A program made the position numbers and the translations under genes. Shown here in pieces: positions 44,461-54,147 of a stretch of DNA of 64,000 nucleotides; positions within the stretch are counted from its first letter, which is position 1; each line of letters starts with the position of its first letter. The notes under the pieces were generated by a model. That model ran no database searches, was not told where the DNA came from, and saw only the letters and a program-made list of their open reading frames with translations. Location of the stretch: NCBI GenBank assembly GCA_023052935.1, contig CM041294.1, positions 14,247,791 to 14,311,790 of the forward strand, read 5' to 3'. Source of the DNA: Piezodorus guildinii. Taxonomy: Eukaryota; Arthropoda; Insecta; Hemiptera; Pentatomidae.

Positions 44461-44763
44461 AAAAGAAAGTGCCATTTTACGCGATTTTCTGGTCATCGCA
44501 GTTCCTCAAAAATTGTTTGAATTATCCCGGAGGTTCGTCTTACCGTCTAGATGTGCCTTAAGGGCTGAATTAGGAAAAATTCGTCCTCTAAGAGAAAAAA
44601 TAAATTCTAAAACGTAAAATAAAATTGGTTTTCGAATAACTCAAAAACTATACATCTCCTGAAAATCTATTAGTTGTCATTTCAATAACTATCAAAATAT
44701 TAACAACCTGGAGGAAAAATTGCTTTAATTTGATATATATTAGCAATAATACTAAGATATCTA

Positions 44764-45687
44764 TTGGGTTGTGTCACATGAAATGTCCGTTTTCAAGGTA
44801 CACGATTTTTATTAAAAATACGATATGAAAACAAGATAATTTTATTCGAAGTATTTACTTTCTTTTTCTACACATTTTTCCTAACGTCACACCATCTTTT
44901 TTATCCCCGAACTGAAAAACTCTGAGCTTTGAAGTGAAACAAAATCTGAAAACGTACTTTTCACTTGATCATCATTTTCAAAAAGTTTTTCTTTGACGAA
45001 GTTGTCTATATTCCTGAACAGGTGGTAATCTGTCGGAGACAAGTGGGGAGAATATGGTGGGTGCGGCAGAACTTCGTAGCCCAGTTCTTTCAATTTTCGC
45101 ATGGTATGTTTTGAAACATGGGGTCTTGCTGCCGCTCAGTGAGATCATGAGGTATCCATTTATCTAGCTTTTTTACTTTCCCAATACACTTTAAATGTCT
45201 AGAAACAGTAGATGCACTTGCATTTAGCTGTGCTGAGAGTCCTGTAACTGTTTGGTAGGGGTTTCTTTCTACTGTATGTTTGAGGACATCGTTATCTATT
45301 ACGGACGGAGGTCTTCCTCGGGCCAAGTTTTCCAAGTCGGTATCCCCAGCTGAAAACTTAGCAAACCAACGGTGAATGGTCCGTTCTTTAACACTCCCTT
45401 CCCCAAACGCCTTGCAAATATTTCTAGCGGCCTCAGCTGCTCAATGGCCGAGTAGAAACTCGTGCAAAAATATGACTCGAAAATCGCGTGTTTCCATGTT
45501 CATATTTGGAGGTGTACTAAAAAGTGGGTAATTGATCGGAAAGCTAATGTTTATAATACAAAGGTAGAGGATTAGTAACCGTTTACTTTAAATATGTAAA
45601 TATTTGGAAGAAAACAACAAAGACCTGCAAAATCCTTAAAGTATTTCAGAACCTATAAAAATGGACATTTCATGTGAAACAACCCAA
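44764..45687 (-). mobile_element. mariner deletion derivative, copy 3, complete ends
   Basis: 924 bases between TA at 44762-44763 and 45688-45689. The ends are near-perfect inverted repeats (TTGGGTTGTGTCACATGAAA left; inverted TTGGGTTGTTTCACATGAAA right). It is the longest copy and best illustrates the shared internal deletion. Confidence 0.93.
44887..45503 (-). pseudogene. mariner transposase pseudogene lacking catalytic core
   Basis: Start at 45503 (MNMETRDFRVIFLHEF), a stop within GH-AAEAARNIC, then FAKFSAGDTDLENL, RPPSVIDNDVLKHTVERNPY and STVSRHLKCIGKVKKLDKWI up to DPMFQNIPCEN. These are the two N-terminal helix-turn-helix DNA-binding parts. The sequence then jumps to LKELGYEVLPHPPYSPHLS, PTDYHLFRNIDNFVKEKLF and FVSLQSSEFFSSGIKKMV. 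The Asp of PTDYHLF is the third Asp of the mariner DD34D triad; the region holding the first two is missing, so it cannot catalyse transposition. Confidence 0.9.
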
Positions 45688-45689
45688 TA

Positions 45690-45931
45690 TAAAAAAAACA
45701 TTTTTAAGCATCTTGAGCATCACATTTATGTTTCGTGTAGGGTTCTATCGACACTTGTTTCATTTTTATTAGTCATTTAAAAATAATTAAAGGCGACTAA
45801 AAAATATTTCGTTTCATCTACGTAGTAAAACTAATTTCTGAACATTAATAAACACGGGTTATTCTAGAGGAAGGCTTTACCCACGGTTGGAGTAAATACG
45901 CATTTAAGTTGCAAAGAAGTTTTGATAATTA
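45690..45931. other. AT-rich spacer
   Basis: Short unassigned stretch between the mariner and the hairpin element. Confidence 0.4.
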
Positions 45932-46075
45932 TAGGGGTACTCACTACGTATAGCATGCTATTTGTGTTATTTTGCTAAACCCGTCGAGTTTCTACAGTTA
46001 TTTCCTGTATAAAATTGATGGGTTTAGCACAATAGCACAAATAGCATGCTATAGCAAACGTAGTGAGTACCTCTA
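45932..46075. mobile_element. 144-bp hairpin MITE
   Basis: Left end TAGGGGTACTCACTACGTAT and AGCATGCTATTTGTGTTATT are inverted at the right end (AATAGCACAAATAGCATGCT, then ACGTAGTGAGTACCTCTA). Arms of about 47-52 bases with one small indel surround a loop of roughly 40 bases. No coding. If TA is the target duplication it is a Tc1/mariner-type MITE; the flanks do not prove this. Confidence 0.8.
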
Positions 46076-46689
46076 TGTTGAAACATGTTATTTGTGAAGT
46101 GGATAATAGATAGCTATTTCTTATTCTTTTTTTTTTTTTTTATATCAATTGTTATTATAGAAGAGTAATTTTAATTATGAATGTATTATTCGGCTCAATC
46201 TCTTCCATTTTATTTATATATTTATTTACCATAACATATATAAACTATGATTATTAAACTGTTACGTTTCGATGTACTTCTTATGCCTCATCTTCAGATC
46301 TTTGAAAATCATCTAAAATACAATTCAATAAATATTATAAGCAACCATACAAACAATAATAAACATTATCAATAATTTAGAATTCATTTATCACTTAAAC
46401 TATTTACAATCTGTTTATAACAAACTTTATTACAATTCTACTTACATATATTTCCATATTATATCATGATATAGTCATTTAATAATGTAATATTATTCAT
46501 ATTATCCTGTCAGTATGTTAAAACAATCTATTATTACACCATCACATAATAATTCTTTCAACATTTTGCTGCAAAACAATTGCAACTATCAGGCAGACTA
46601 AATTAGCATTTCATGTAATTCCATTCTTGTATTATTCAATGTTTTGAAATATCCACAACATAATTTTTATCCAGGTTAGAGATTGAATA
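46076..46689. other. AT-rich spacer with an ACGTTTCGATG..CTTCAG motif
   Basis: At about 46264-46300 the minus strand reads ATCTGAAGATGAGGCATAAG ... ATCGAAACGTAAC, one of several such motifs in the window. No coding seen. Confidence 0.4.
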
Positions 46690-46694
46690 TATAT

Positions 46695-46742
<48 letters not shown>

Positions 46743-46795
46743 CATATATACACACACACACACACAACACACACTTATATACACATACACTCACA
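46690..46795. repeat. Compound CA/TA microsatellite
   Basis: ACACACACATACATATATAT, a TA run, then ATACACACACACACACAC and further TATA/CACA tracts. The Y/I-rich open frames over it are artefacts. Confidence 0.95.
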
Positions 46796-46899
46796 TTATT
46801 ATTTATTATTTTTTTTATATTTTTTATATATTTTATCAATTATCATTTCATCTTTTTTTTTTTTTAGATTTAGATTCGAATACTGTTAATTATTTCCTA

Positions 46900-47270
46900 A
46901 TATCATAGAGAATAGAGAAGAAGGGTGGCGACCGGTCCGCAAGTTACAGCACCAGCCGTTATGGCGTGGGTGTCCAACGGTACATCCTAGATCGCCACGT
47001 TGCGAAACTGCCTCATAGTCTGGGAACTCCAACGGACCAAACGATCTAGTATTTGGCCTCTGGCTAGAACTAGAGGAACGGTTTGGAAGAGCATTCACAA
47101 ACTAACCCATTGTGTCGTGGGTGTCTGCCTCAATGGTCAGGGGCCTATCCTATTGTGGGACTTCCGCCTAGCCAATGAACTAGTAACAGGTCTAGTTTCT
47201 AAGGGGTCCTAGGAATTCGTTAGGTACCGAGTGCGGGAACAGGTGCGGTAAGAATATCAAGTTCATTTTT
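46900..47270. other. GC-richer unassigned block
   Basis: Complex, comparatively GC-rich sequence (GGGTGGCGACCGGTCCGCAA, CCAACGGTACATCCTAGATC, TGTCGTGGGTGTCTGCCTCA). Two 70-codon frames overlap on opposite strands without motifs. Possibly the 5' part of an unidentified TE. Confidence 0.35.
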
Positions 47271-47410
47271 CGGTAACGGATTAACCGTTTTCTTTTATTT
47301 TATTTTTCTCAATAAAAGTCATCCTTAATGTAGCTAATATTTCGCTAAAACTAACTAAAATATTATTTAACTAAAATTAACTAACCTATCGCTTAGTCAT
47401 GTTCCCTATT

Positions 47411-47707
47411 TTTTTTTTCTTTCTGGCGCGACAGGCCGTGTAGGCCCTAGGTCTCGTGGTATAGACTCCTGGGAGAATATACTCACGATTCACGATGAAA
47501 TTTTACAGGGTAAGGTTATCACTCCTTACACCTATTTTTATAGCGAGACCACCATTTGGCTGACGGGTATCACATACCCGGGGGAGAGGCTGTGAGTTAA
47601 TCCCCATTTAATTATATCCTTTAAAAGCCCCGGCGGGACTGGGATTCGAACTCACAACCTCTAGCATGAGAGACTAGCGCGCTAGCCACTCAGGTACGGA
47701 CTCCCCT
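47411..47707 (-). mobile_element. SINE2 copy with 14-bp TSD
   Basis: Inverted SINE2: TCTGGCGCGACAGGCCGTGT at the left, ACCATTTGGCTGACGGGTAT, and the inverted head GCGCGCTAGCCACTCAGGTA near the right. Flanked by perfect TCATGTTCCCTATT at 47397-47410 and 47708-47721, the longest TSD here. Confidence 0.92.
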
Positions 47708-47873
47708 TCATGTTCCCTATTAGAAATCTTTAAGCTGCTACTTTCGCTTTAAAATATTTTGTATAAAAAATAAACAGTTAAAACCATAAAGATCTTGTGT
47801 AAAGGATTCTGGAAGGACCGAATCGAGCACAAGCCATGCTGAAGTTGCTCATTTACAAATTTAATTTTTCAAT

Positions 47874-48505
47874 TGTCCAGTTGTCTCCTTTAATCATACC
47901 CCACTCATCACTGTAGAACAAATACGATACATTGGACTTCATCTTGACAAACTTCTTACTTAGAATCCTCATACAAGACTTAAACGACAAGAAACTGCTC
48001 GTAGATATCGACTATTAAAACACTTACTTGACAAACGATCAAAACTCTCTCTATACTTCAAAAAACTGATTTACACAACCATAATTAGACCTATCTGGAT
48101 TTATAGCATAGAGCTATGGGGCTCCACTAAACCATCGAATTCCTCCCGCATCCAATCCTTCGACAAATCCTAGACGCTCCATACTTTGTTACCAACAAAC
48201 TCATCCATAGAGACCTGAATATCCCACTTGTTGCAGAAATTGCCCAAAAAAGATACTTCTCCTTTCATTTCAAATTACCAGCCCATACAAACCCGCTTGT
48301 CCGTATCCTCTCATCGGCATATTTCCCGATAATCCTCCGAGGCGTCTGAAAAGACTGTGGCCTCGAGACCTGCTTACCAAATAAACTCTGAAGTGCTACC
48401 ACTGGGTAGATTCTTCTCAAGACTTTTCCAAGCCAATGTTCTGTAAATAGCTCATTTACTTGTACTGTGTACAGCTGTAAATACCAATAAAAGAATTTAA
48501 AAAAA
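47874..48505 (+). pseudogene. J1 ORF2 3' end, first of a tandem pair
   Basis: Starts at the TGTCCAGTTGTCTCCTTTAA (CPVVSFNHTP) segment, passes the IRYIGLHLDKLLT, LLKHLLDKRSKLSLYFKK and IRPIWIYSIELWGSTKPSNS segments and an NNPPRRLKRLWPRDLLTK-like tail. Its 3' UTR matches the J1 copy at 23.6 kb (AAGTGCTACCACTGGGTAGA) and ends in AATTTAAAAAAA. Small indels break the frame. Confidence 0.85.
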
Positions 48506-48893
48506 CCAAACCATCCTATTCTTCACACCTTCAATCCTTGCAATCCGAAATCCTCCAAAGATCCTAAACGCCCCTCACTTTGTCACCAATAAAATAATTC
48601 ATAAAAACCTAAATATCCCATTAGTCGCAGATCTAGCCCGAACTAAATATTCTCTTTTTATTCCAAATTACTCGTCCACTCCAACCCACTCGTCCGCAAA
48701 CTCTCATTACCATCTATTCCTGATAATCCCCCGAAGTGGCTGAAAAGACGATGGCCTCGCAACCTACTACATTTAATAAACACTGGGTAGTTTCTTAACA
48801 TGCCTGTATCTCGCCCACTTGATCTATTAACACATTTACTTAATGCATTTTATTGTACGATACAGTTGTAAATTTATTTTAAATAAAAAAAAT
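48506..48893 (+). pseudogene. J1 ORF2 3' end, second of a tandem pair
   Basis: Begins immediately after the A-tail of the first copy at the KPS-S----SLQSEIL segment and repeats the same order: LNAPHFVTNKIIHKNLNIPL, DNPP-WLKRRWPRNLL, ACTGGGTAGTTTCTTAACAT and an A-rich tail at 48880-48893. Confidence 0.85.
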
Positions 48894-48899
48894 TTCAAA

Positions 48900-49640
48900 G
48901 ATGGCACTAAAACCTTTTTTTGTATTTCAACATTCGACATTATTCTTTTCGGACCTCATAGAAACGTTTTTATGACTGGGTGAAAGGACGAACCAAGAAA
49001 TGTGGATTAACACGTGTTATGACAAAATAAGAAAATCCTGAATCAAGATAAAATTCTATATTAGAACCAGAACTGCTCAATGCGTGTCCAGCCAGCATTA
49101 CCGGAAATCGGGAAATCATTTAAAGGCCGGAAGAAAAAAAGTTTCCAATTTTAAGCTATCTGTTTAATCGTTGACTGTGTAGCTTACTTCAGATTCTTTT
49201 TTTTTCTTTTTTGGTTCCTTTTTTTTAATATTAATTTTTCATTGTTACGTGCACTGAGTTCTTGCAAACGTTCCTACCGATATAGCCTCCTGTTACACTG
49301 TGGCGAGGGCTAGAGATAAATAAAGAAGACAGTTAATAGGAATTTATAACGAGATTAGTGTGTCCTTAACTGCAGCATCTTCTTGCTCCACTTTGACTGA
49401 TTTATGCAGTAGTTTCTGTTTTTATCTGCTAAGTTGTCACTACTTGGCAACTATAGTACCATTAATTAGGGTTCCGACAGCTACTAACAGAATAGTTGCA
49501 TATATTTATATTTCATTTTATTATATATTCAGAGTTTCACGCAGTAGTAAACTGGAGGGCCATCGCCCAAGATAGGCGGCAGAGGAAATATGCTACTCAA
49601 AAGCTATGCCTCCATAAGCAAATAAAAAAAAAATACACAC
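48900..49640. other. Unassigned spacer
   Basis: T-rich tracts near 49198-49228. Short open frames without motifs at 49360-49575. Confidence 0.4.
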
Positions 49641-49660
49641 ATATAAATATAGCTGTACTT

Positions 49661-50202
49661 TTTTTTTTTTTTTTTTTTTTTAACATTTATATTTACAATT
49701 GTATTAAAAAAATACATCAAGTAAATGTGATGTGTCATATAATACAATGACATGATATACATGTAGAGAAGCTTCCCATTGGAAGCACTCTAAAAATATT
49801 CTAAACTAGAAGGTCCCGGGGCCATCTCCCTTTCAGGCGCCTCGGAGAATTATCAGGAATTGAAGATGAAGAAAGGTTTGAAACTAGTGGGTTAGAGTGG
49901 GAGTGGAGTTTGTCATGAAAGGTTTGATACCTGGTCCGGGCCAAATCAGTGACATAAAGAACATTAAGATCTTTATGGATGAGTTTGTTCGTGACAAAGT
50001 AAGGAGCATTGAGGATTTTAAGAAGGATTTTGGATTGTTAGGATTGGATGCGGGAAGGATTCGATGGTGTAGTAGAGCCATTAGCTCCACTCCGTAAGTC
50101 CATATTGGTCTCATAATAGTCATGTAGATGAGCCTTTTGTAGTTAAGAGGAAGGTTTGACCGTTTGTCTAGTAAGTGTTGAAGTATTCTAAAACGGCTAG
50201 CA
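49661..50202 (-). pseudogene. J1 ORF2 3' end with 12-bp near-perfect TSD
   Basis: Tail is the T-run 49659-49681; coding remnants on the minus strand give YGVELMALLHH, KILLKILNAPYFVTNKLIHK and SRGCLKGRWPRDLL-like sequence. Flanked by ATAGCTGTACTT (49649-49660) and ATAGCTGCACTT (50203-50214), one mismatch in twelve. Confidence 0.88.
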
Positions 50203-50214
50203 ATAGCTGCACTT

Positions 50215-50641
50215 AATAAAAAAAATATTTGTATAAACTAGATCAAACTGCCCTCCTCCACTCATTTACAAAAAAACCGAGACACTCGTCTTCGTTCACC
50301 CAAATTTGTACATTATGAAAAAAACTTTTGAAAATATAGAAATCGTTCCATAAACAAAAAATCAGATGTCCGAGATCTTAATTTTGTGCAATGCAAATTT
50401 AATAATAATACAAAAAAACAAAACATTCTGGGACCATTTTGAAAATCCCTTACTACCGGTCTCTTAACCCTTCCTAACATCTTTGTTCTTTGTTATTTCA
50501 AAATAATATCCACACAAGTACATATAAGACCTTATATTGTAATTTAATTTGTCATAATTTCTTTCATATGTATTTATAACCTTGAAAAGGTGTTCTTATT
50601 AAGATGTCTGTTAACTATTGTACATCTAATCATAGTGAATT

Positions 50642-50643
<2 letters not shown>
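50215..50643. other. Unassigned spacer
   Basis: Plus strand reads LHSFTKKPRHSSSFTQICTL-like sequence around 50258-50320 without a clear family. No feature called. Confidence 0.35.

Positions 50644-50695
<52 letters not shown>
50644..50695. repeat. TA microsatellite
   Basis: Uninterrupted TA repeat of about 50 bases. Confidence 0.95.
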
Positions 50696-50697
<2 letters not shown>

Positions 50698-51307
50698 ATA
50701 TATGTTTTTTTTTTGTTTTGTTTTTTCGAGGAACGTACTTCCATGAATGTCAATCTCACTTAAACATAGGTTTGGTAGCGGCAGCAATTTTTTTCATGTC
50801 TGCTTCCAGGGTGGTCCTCCGGTTGAGATAAATTAGATCAATGAATTGCCATATCATCAAGACATATGATTAATAATCTCATGATATTATTCTTAGCTCT
50901 TTGAGGCAATTAGTTGCCAAATAGCGACAAGGATTTCAATTAATCTTCCCCAAAATTTGACTCCAATTCCAAAAAAAAAAAAAAAAAATGTAGGGAACTA
51001 ATTTATCAACAAGATGAAAGCTATGATCATTAATTTTTTTTTGACAGCATCTTATTCTTATTGAAACAGCATCTTCTTAGCTTATAGGATTGAATGTGAC
51101 GTGTCAATTGGAATGTTCTATCGTCTAATTTATCTTTGTAGATGTAAAGGTTTTACCATCACATGATTTTCTTTTTTTTTTTTTTTTTTTTGCGAAATCA
51201 GGCCAGGTCTGTGTTTGGATTATTCAAAATTTTTTTGATTTTTTTTTCCCCGAAATGACTGTTGCTTTAAACATTTTAAAAATGCACAGCTTAATGACTC
51301 AGATATT

Positions 51308-51308
<1 letters not shown>
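50696..51308. other. AT-rich spacer
   Basis: Homopolymer A at 50971-50988 and T at 51170-51191. Nothing else recognised. Confidence 0.45.
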
Positions 51309-51350
<42 letters not shown>

Positions 51351-51360
51351 AGAGTGAGAG
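51309..51360. repeat. GA microsatellite
   Basis: AG repeat with one phase slip (GAGGAG) near 51331 and a degenerate GTGAGAGGGTGAGAGTG end. Confidence 0.95.
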
Positions 51361-51398
51361 GGTGAGAGTGATTTTATTTACCTTTTTAACATATTGAC

Positions 51399-51788
51399 AA
51401 TTGAGACGTTGATTTCCAAAAGGTACTAAAGGACATTTTTTACGAAATTGATTTTTTTACATATTTGTATTTTCATCATTTAGTTTTATCTAAATCTCCT
51501 AGTAGATTTTATATAATGAACTCTCAAGTCCTTTAAAAACGCGATTTAGAAATGCAGTTATTTTCAAAACGTATTAATTACGCATTTAGTTTCGGTCCAA
51601 ATCATACTCGAAAATTCCATTCCATAACTTTAATGTAGTGTTATTAATATAGTAAAAAAAAATTCTAGATTTTAATGGGTTAAGAGTCAAATAAGTCGGT
51701 TTAATAATATAGTAATAAAGGAGTTTCGCGCTTCCTGTAAAATTTCCTAGAATGGATATAGTACCTTTTGGAAATCAACGTCTCAATT
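51399..51788. mobile_element. 390-bp element with perfect 29-bp inverted repeats
   Basis: AATTGAGACGTTGATTTCCA plus AAAGGTACT at 51399-51427 is exactly inverted at 51760-51788. The interior is AT-rich and non-coding. The TIR core GTACCTTTTGGAA recurs in the tandem repeat at 13.3-13.5 kb. MITE-like; whether these are the outer ends is not proven. Confidence 0.75.
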
Positions 51789-52136
51789 TTACATTTTGAT
51801 GCTCTGAGACAATGGAGTCTCCTTGGGCAATACAAAAATTATAAGTAAATGAATAAAAAAATGTAATGAACATAAAATGAATAACTGTTGAATTTTAAAT
51901 TATTTTCAGTATTTGATTATAAACAAAAAGCAAATAAAACTTATCTTTATAAATAAAAATATATAAATTATTCTGACCAATGACTCAGATGTTAGAGTGA
52001 TAGAGTCGTAGACAATTTTCGTAGCATAAAACAACAGATAAAACCAAATCCAAAAGAAGTAATTTTTATTTAATAATTTTTTAAAACTGCAATGTATGTT
52101 ATGTAACTGAAAAGAAAATGCTCAGAAGTACTTATT

Positions 52137-52600
52137 TTTTATTTTTTTTTTTTTGTTTAATTCATTTCTTCAGAAATATTACAATTTGTTTTTAATGGAC
52201 AATAGGAATAGAGCTGTAAGACCACATTCATACGATGAATACAGTATAAACGATAGAATATTCAAATCAAATTTAAAAATAAATAAAGGTGTATAATAAA
52301 AAAATTTATAAATAAAATAATTACAAGTTAACAAATAAATGAACACACTCTTACCTTTTTTTTTGTAACTCGTAATTATTTGTTTTCAAGTTTTCGCTTC
52401 TCAGTTGCTAGGCTACGCGCGTTGAGTTTTAAATCGTACTCATACAAATGTACATTATTTATGATTTCCTGGTGAATCCTAGACGAGGCTTGTCCCTTCA
52501 CCTGTAGAGGGACTAACAGAGTCCGAGAGATCCCAGCGCCTCCCTCTCAGCCGCGTCACTGGAGAGAGCCAGCGGAGGCTGAGTGATAATAAAAGTAAGA
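52137..52600 (-). pseudogene. J2-type LINE 3' UTR copy
   Basis: A T-run at 52136-52155 and the ordered words AATATTACAATTTGTTTTTA, GGACAATAGGAATAGAGCTG and GGACTAACAGAGTCCGAGAG, then ATCCCAGCGCCTCCCTCTCA, match the 3' UTR of J2 at 53.71-54.05 kb. 5'-truncated before any coding sequence. Confidence 0.85.
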
Positions 52601-52766
52601 ATGAAGAATCGAAAATCTGTTCAACTCGGAATTATGAGGTATTGACTCTTAGTGAGTAGAATTTCTCAACATCCCAACCATAACATCTCTATAGCATAAT
52701 ACGATATGGAGATGATTTATGTCTATTTAAAATATTATAAAACCTATAAAAAGCTTATGGGTATGT

Positions 52767-53262
52767 ATATTATTTTAATAAATATACAACAAATTAAAGC
52801 CTGTCTTATTCCTCAGCATTGTCTGATTTTTTTTTTTTTCTTTTTAGGAAAACTTGCCCCGAGGAAGGTCTCCGTCTGTAATAGACAGCGATGTCCTCAA
52901 ACATACAGTTGAAGGAAACCCCTACCAAACAGTTAAAGGACTCTCAGCGCAACTAAATGCAAGGGCATCTACCGTTTCCAGACATTTAAAGTGTATTGGG
53001 AAGGTAAAAAAGCTCGATACATAGGTACCTCATGATCTCACTGAGCGGCAGCAAGACTCCATGTTTCAAAACGTACCGTGCGAAAATTGAAAGAACTAGG
53101 CTATTAAGTTCTTCCGCACCCAACATATTCTCCAGACTTGTCTCCAACAGATTACCACCTGTTCAGGAATTTAGACAGCTTCGTCAAGTAATTATTTTAA
53201 TAAATATACAACAAATAATCATCCTCAGCATTGTCAGATATTTTTTATTCCTTTTTAGGAAG
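52767..53262. repeat. Direct repeats flanking a mariner fragment
   Basis: TATTATTTTAATAAATATAC (52767) through CCTCAGCATTGTCTGA and CTTTTTAGGAA (52850) recurs at about 53190-53262, interrupted only by small differences. The mariner piece fills the gap exactly. Confidence 0.85.
52851..53189 (+). pseudogene. mariner transposase fragment without ends
   Basis: Nucleotides match the middle of the other mariner copies: AACTTGCCCCGAGGAAGGTC, VIDSDVLKHTVEGNPYQTVK, GLSAQLNARASTVSRHLKCI, SLSGSKTPCF out of frame, then the same junction to the ELGY..LPHPTYS segment and ending at TTAGACAGCTTCGTCAAGTA. Both terminal repeats are missing. Confidence 0.85.
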
Positions 53263-53695
53263 AGGCTTTTATGAAATAGGTCAAATGGAGTATAAAATCC
53301 TCTTTGGTCTATAAACATGCTTCGTAATAATCATTGCACAAAGTTGTACACGATGACTATTTGTTCCGCTAGAGTCCACTGGCTCTCATTTTCCTAAGAC
53401 AATAGTTTATTGTTGCCTTCAAAGAACTTTTAGTGTTTTCCAACTTTTTATGGTAAATCCTTAAATAATCGCTTTAAAAACAAGCATATCATAGTTCAGC
53501 GTCTCTTCCTTAAAACGAGCAAGAAATAAAATATATATTTCAAGTAATATTACAAACTTTAAAGTTACTAAAAACTTTAACGTAATATTAATAAAAATAA
53601 AAGACTAAGCTATTATTCTGTCGCTGAATAATAGCTTAGAAATAGCGAATTTTATAATCCTTATATTGCAATCAAATAACCTTTTATGTCGTATT
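53263..53695. other. AT-rich spacer with a perfect 13-bp hairpin
   Basis: TAAGCTATTATTC and its exact complement flank a 7-base loop at 53606-53638. No other feature. Confidence 0.5.
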
Positions 53696-54147
53696 AACAA
53701 TGTAATTTTTTTTATTTTATTCGTATATATTACAATTTGTCATAATAGACAATAATAATAGTGCTACAGGATCTCATTCATACAATATTTACAATATAAA
53801 CAAAAGGAAAGTAAAATTACATAAAATAAAATCAAAATAAATAAACGTATACAATAACAAAATTTATAGACAAAATAAATACAAATAAATGAAGTTAACA
53901 AATAAATAAACAAAACATGTCTCATTCATACCTATGTACAATATTTACAATCAGCTCGGGAACCCCGGACGGGACTTGTCCCCCCACTTGTGGAAGGACA
54001 AGCAGAGTCCAAAGGATCCCAGCGCCTCCCTCTCAGCCGCATCACTGGTAAGGTAAGCCAGCGGAAGCTAAGTAAGGGCGCCAGAGCCACAATCACACCG
54101 CACATGAGAGGAGAATCTGACCAGTGTCAGAACTCCAGAATAGATGT

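Noticed and set aside
46636..46889. Tyr/Ile-rich open frames on both strands
   Set aside because: Translations of a CA/TA microsatellite.
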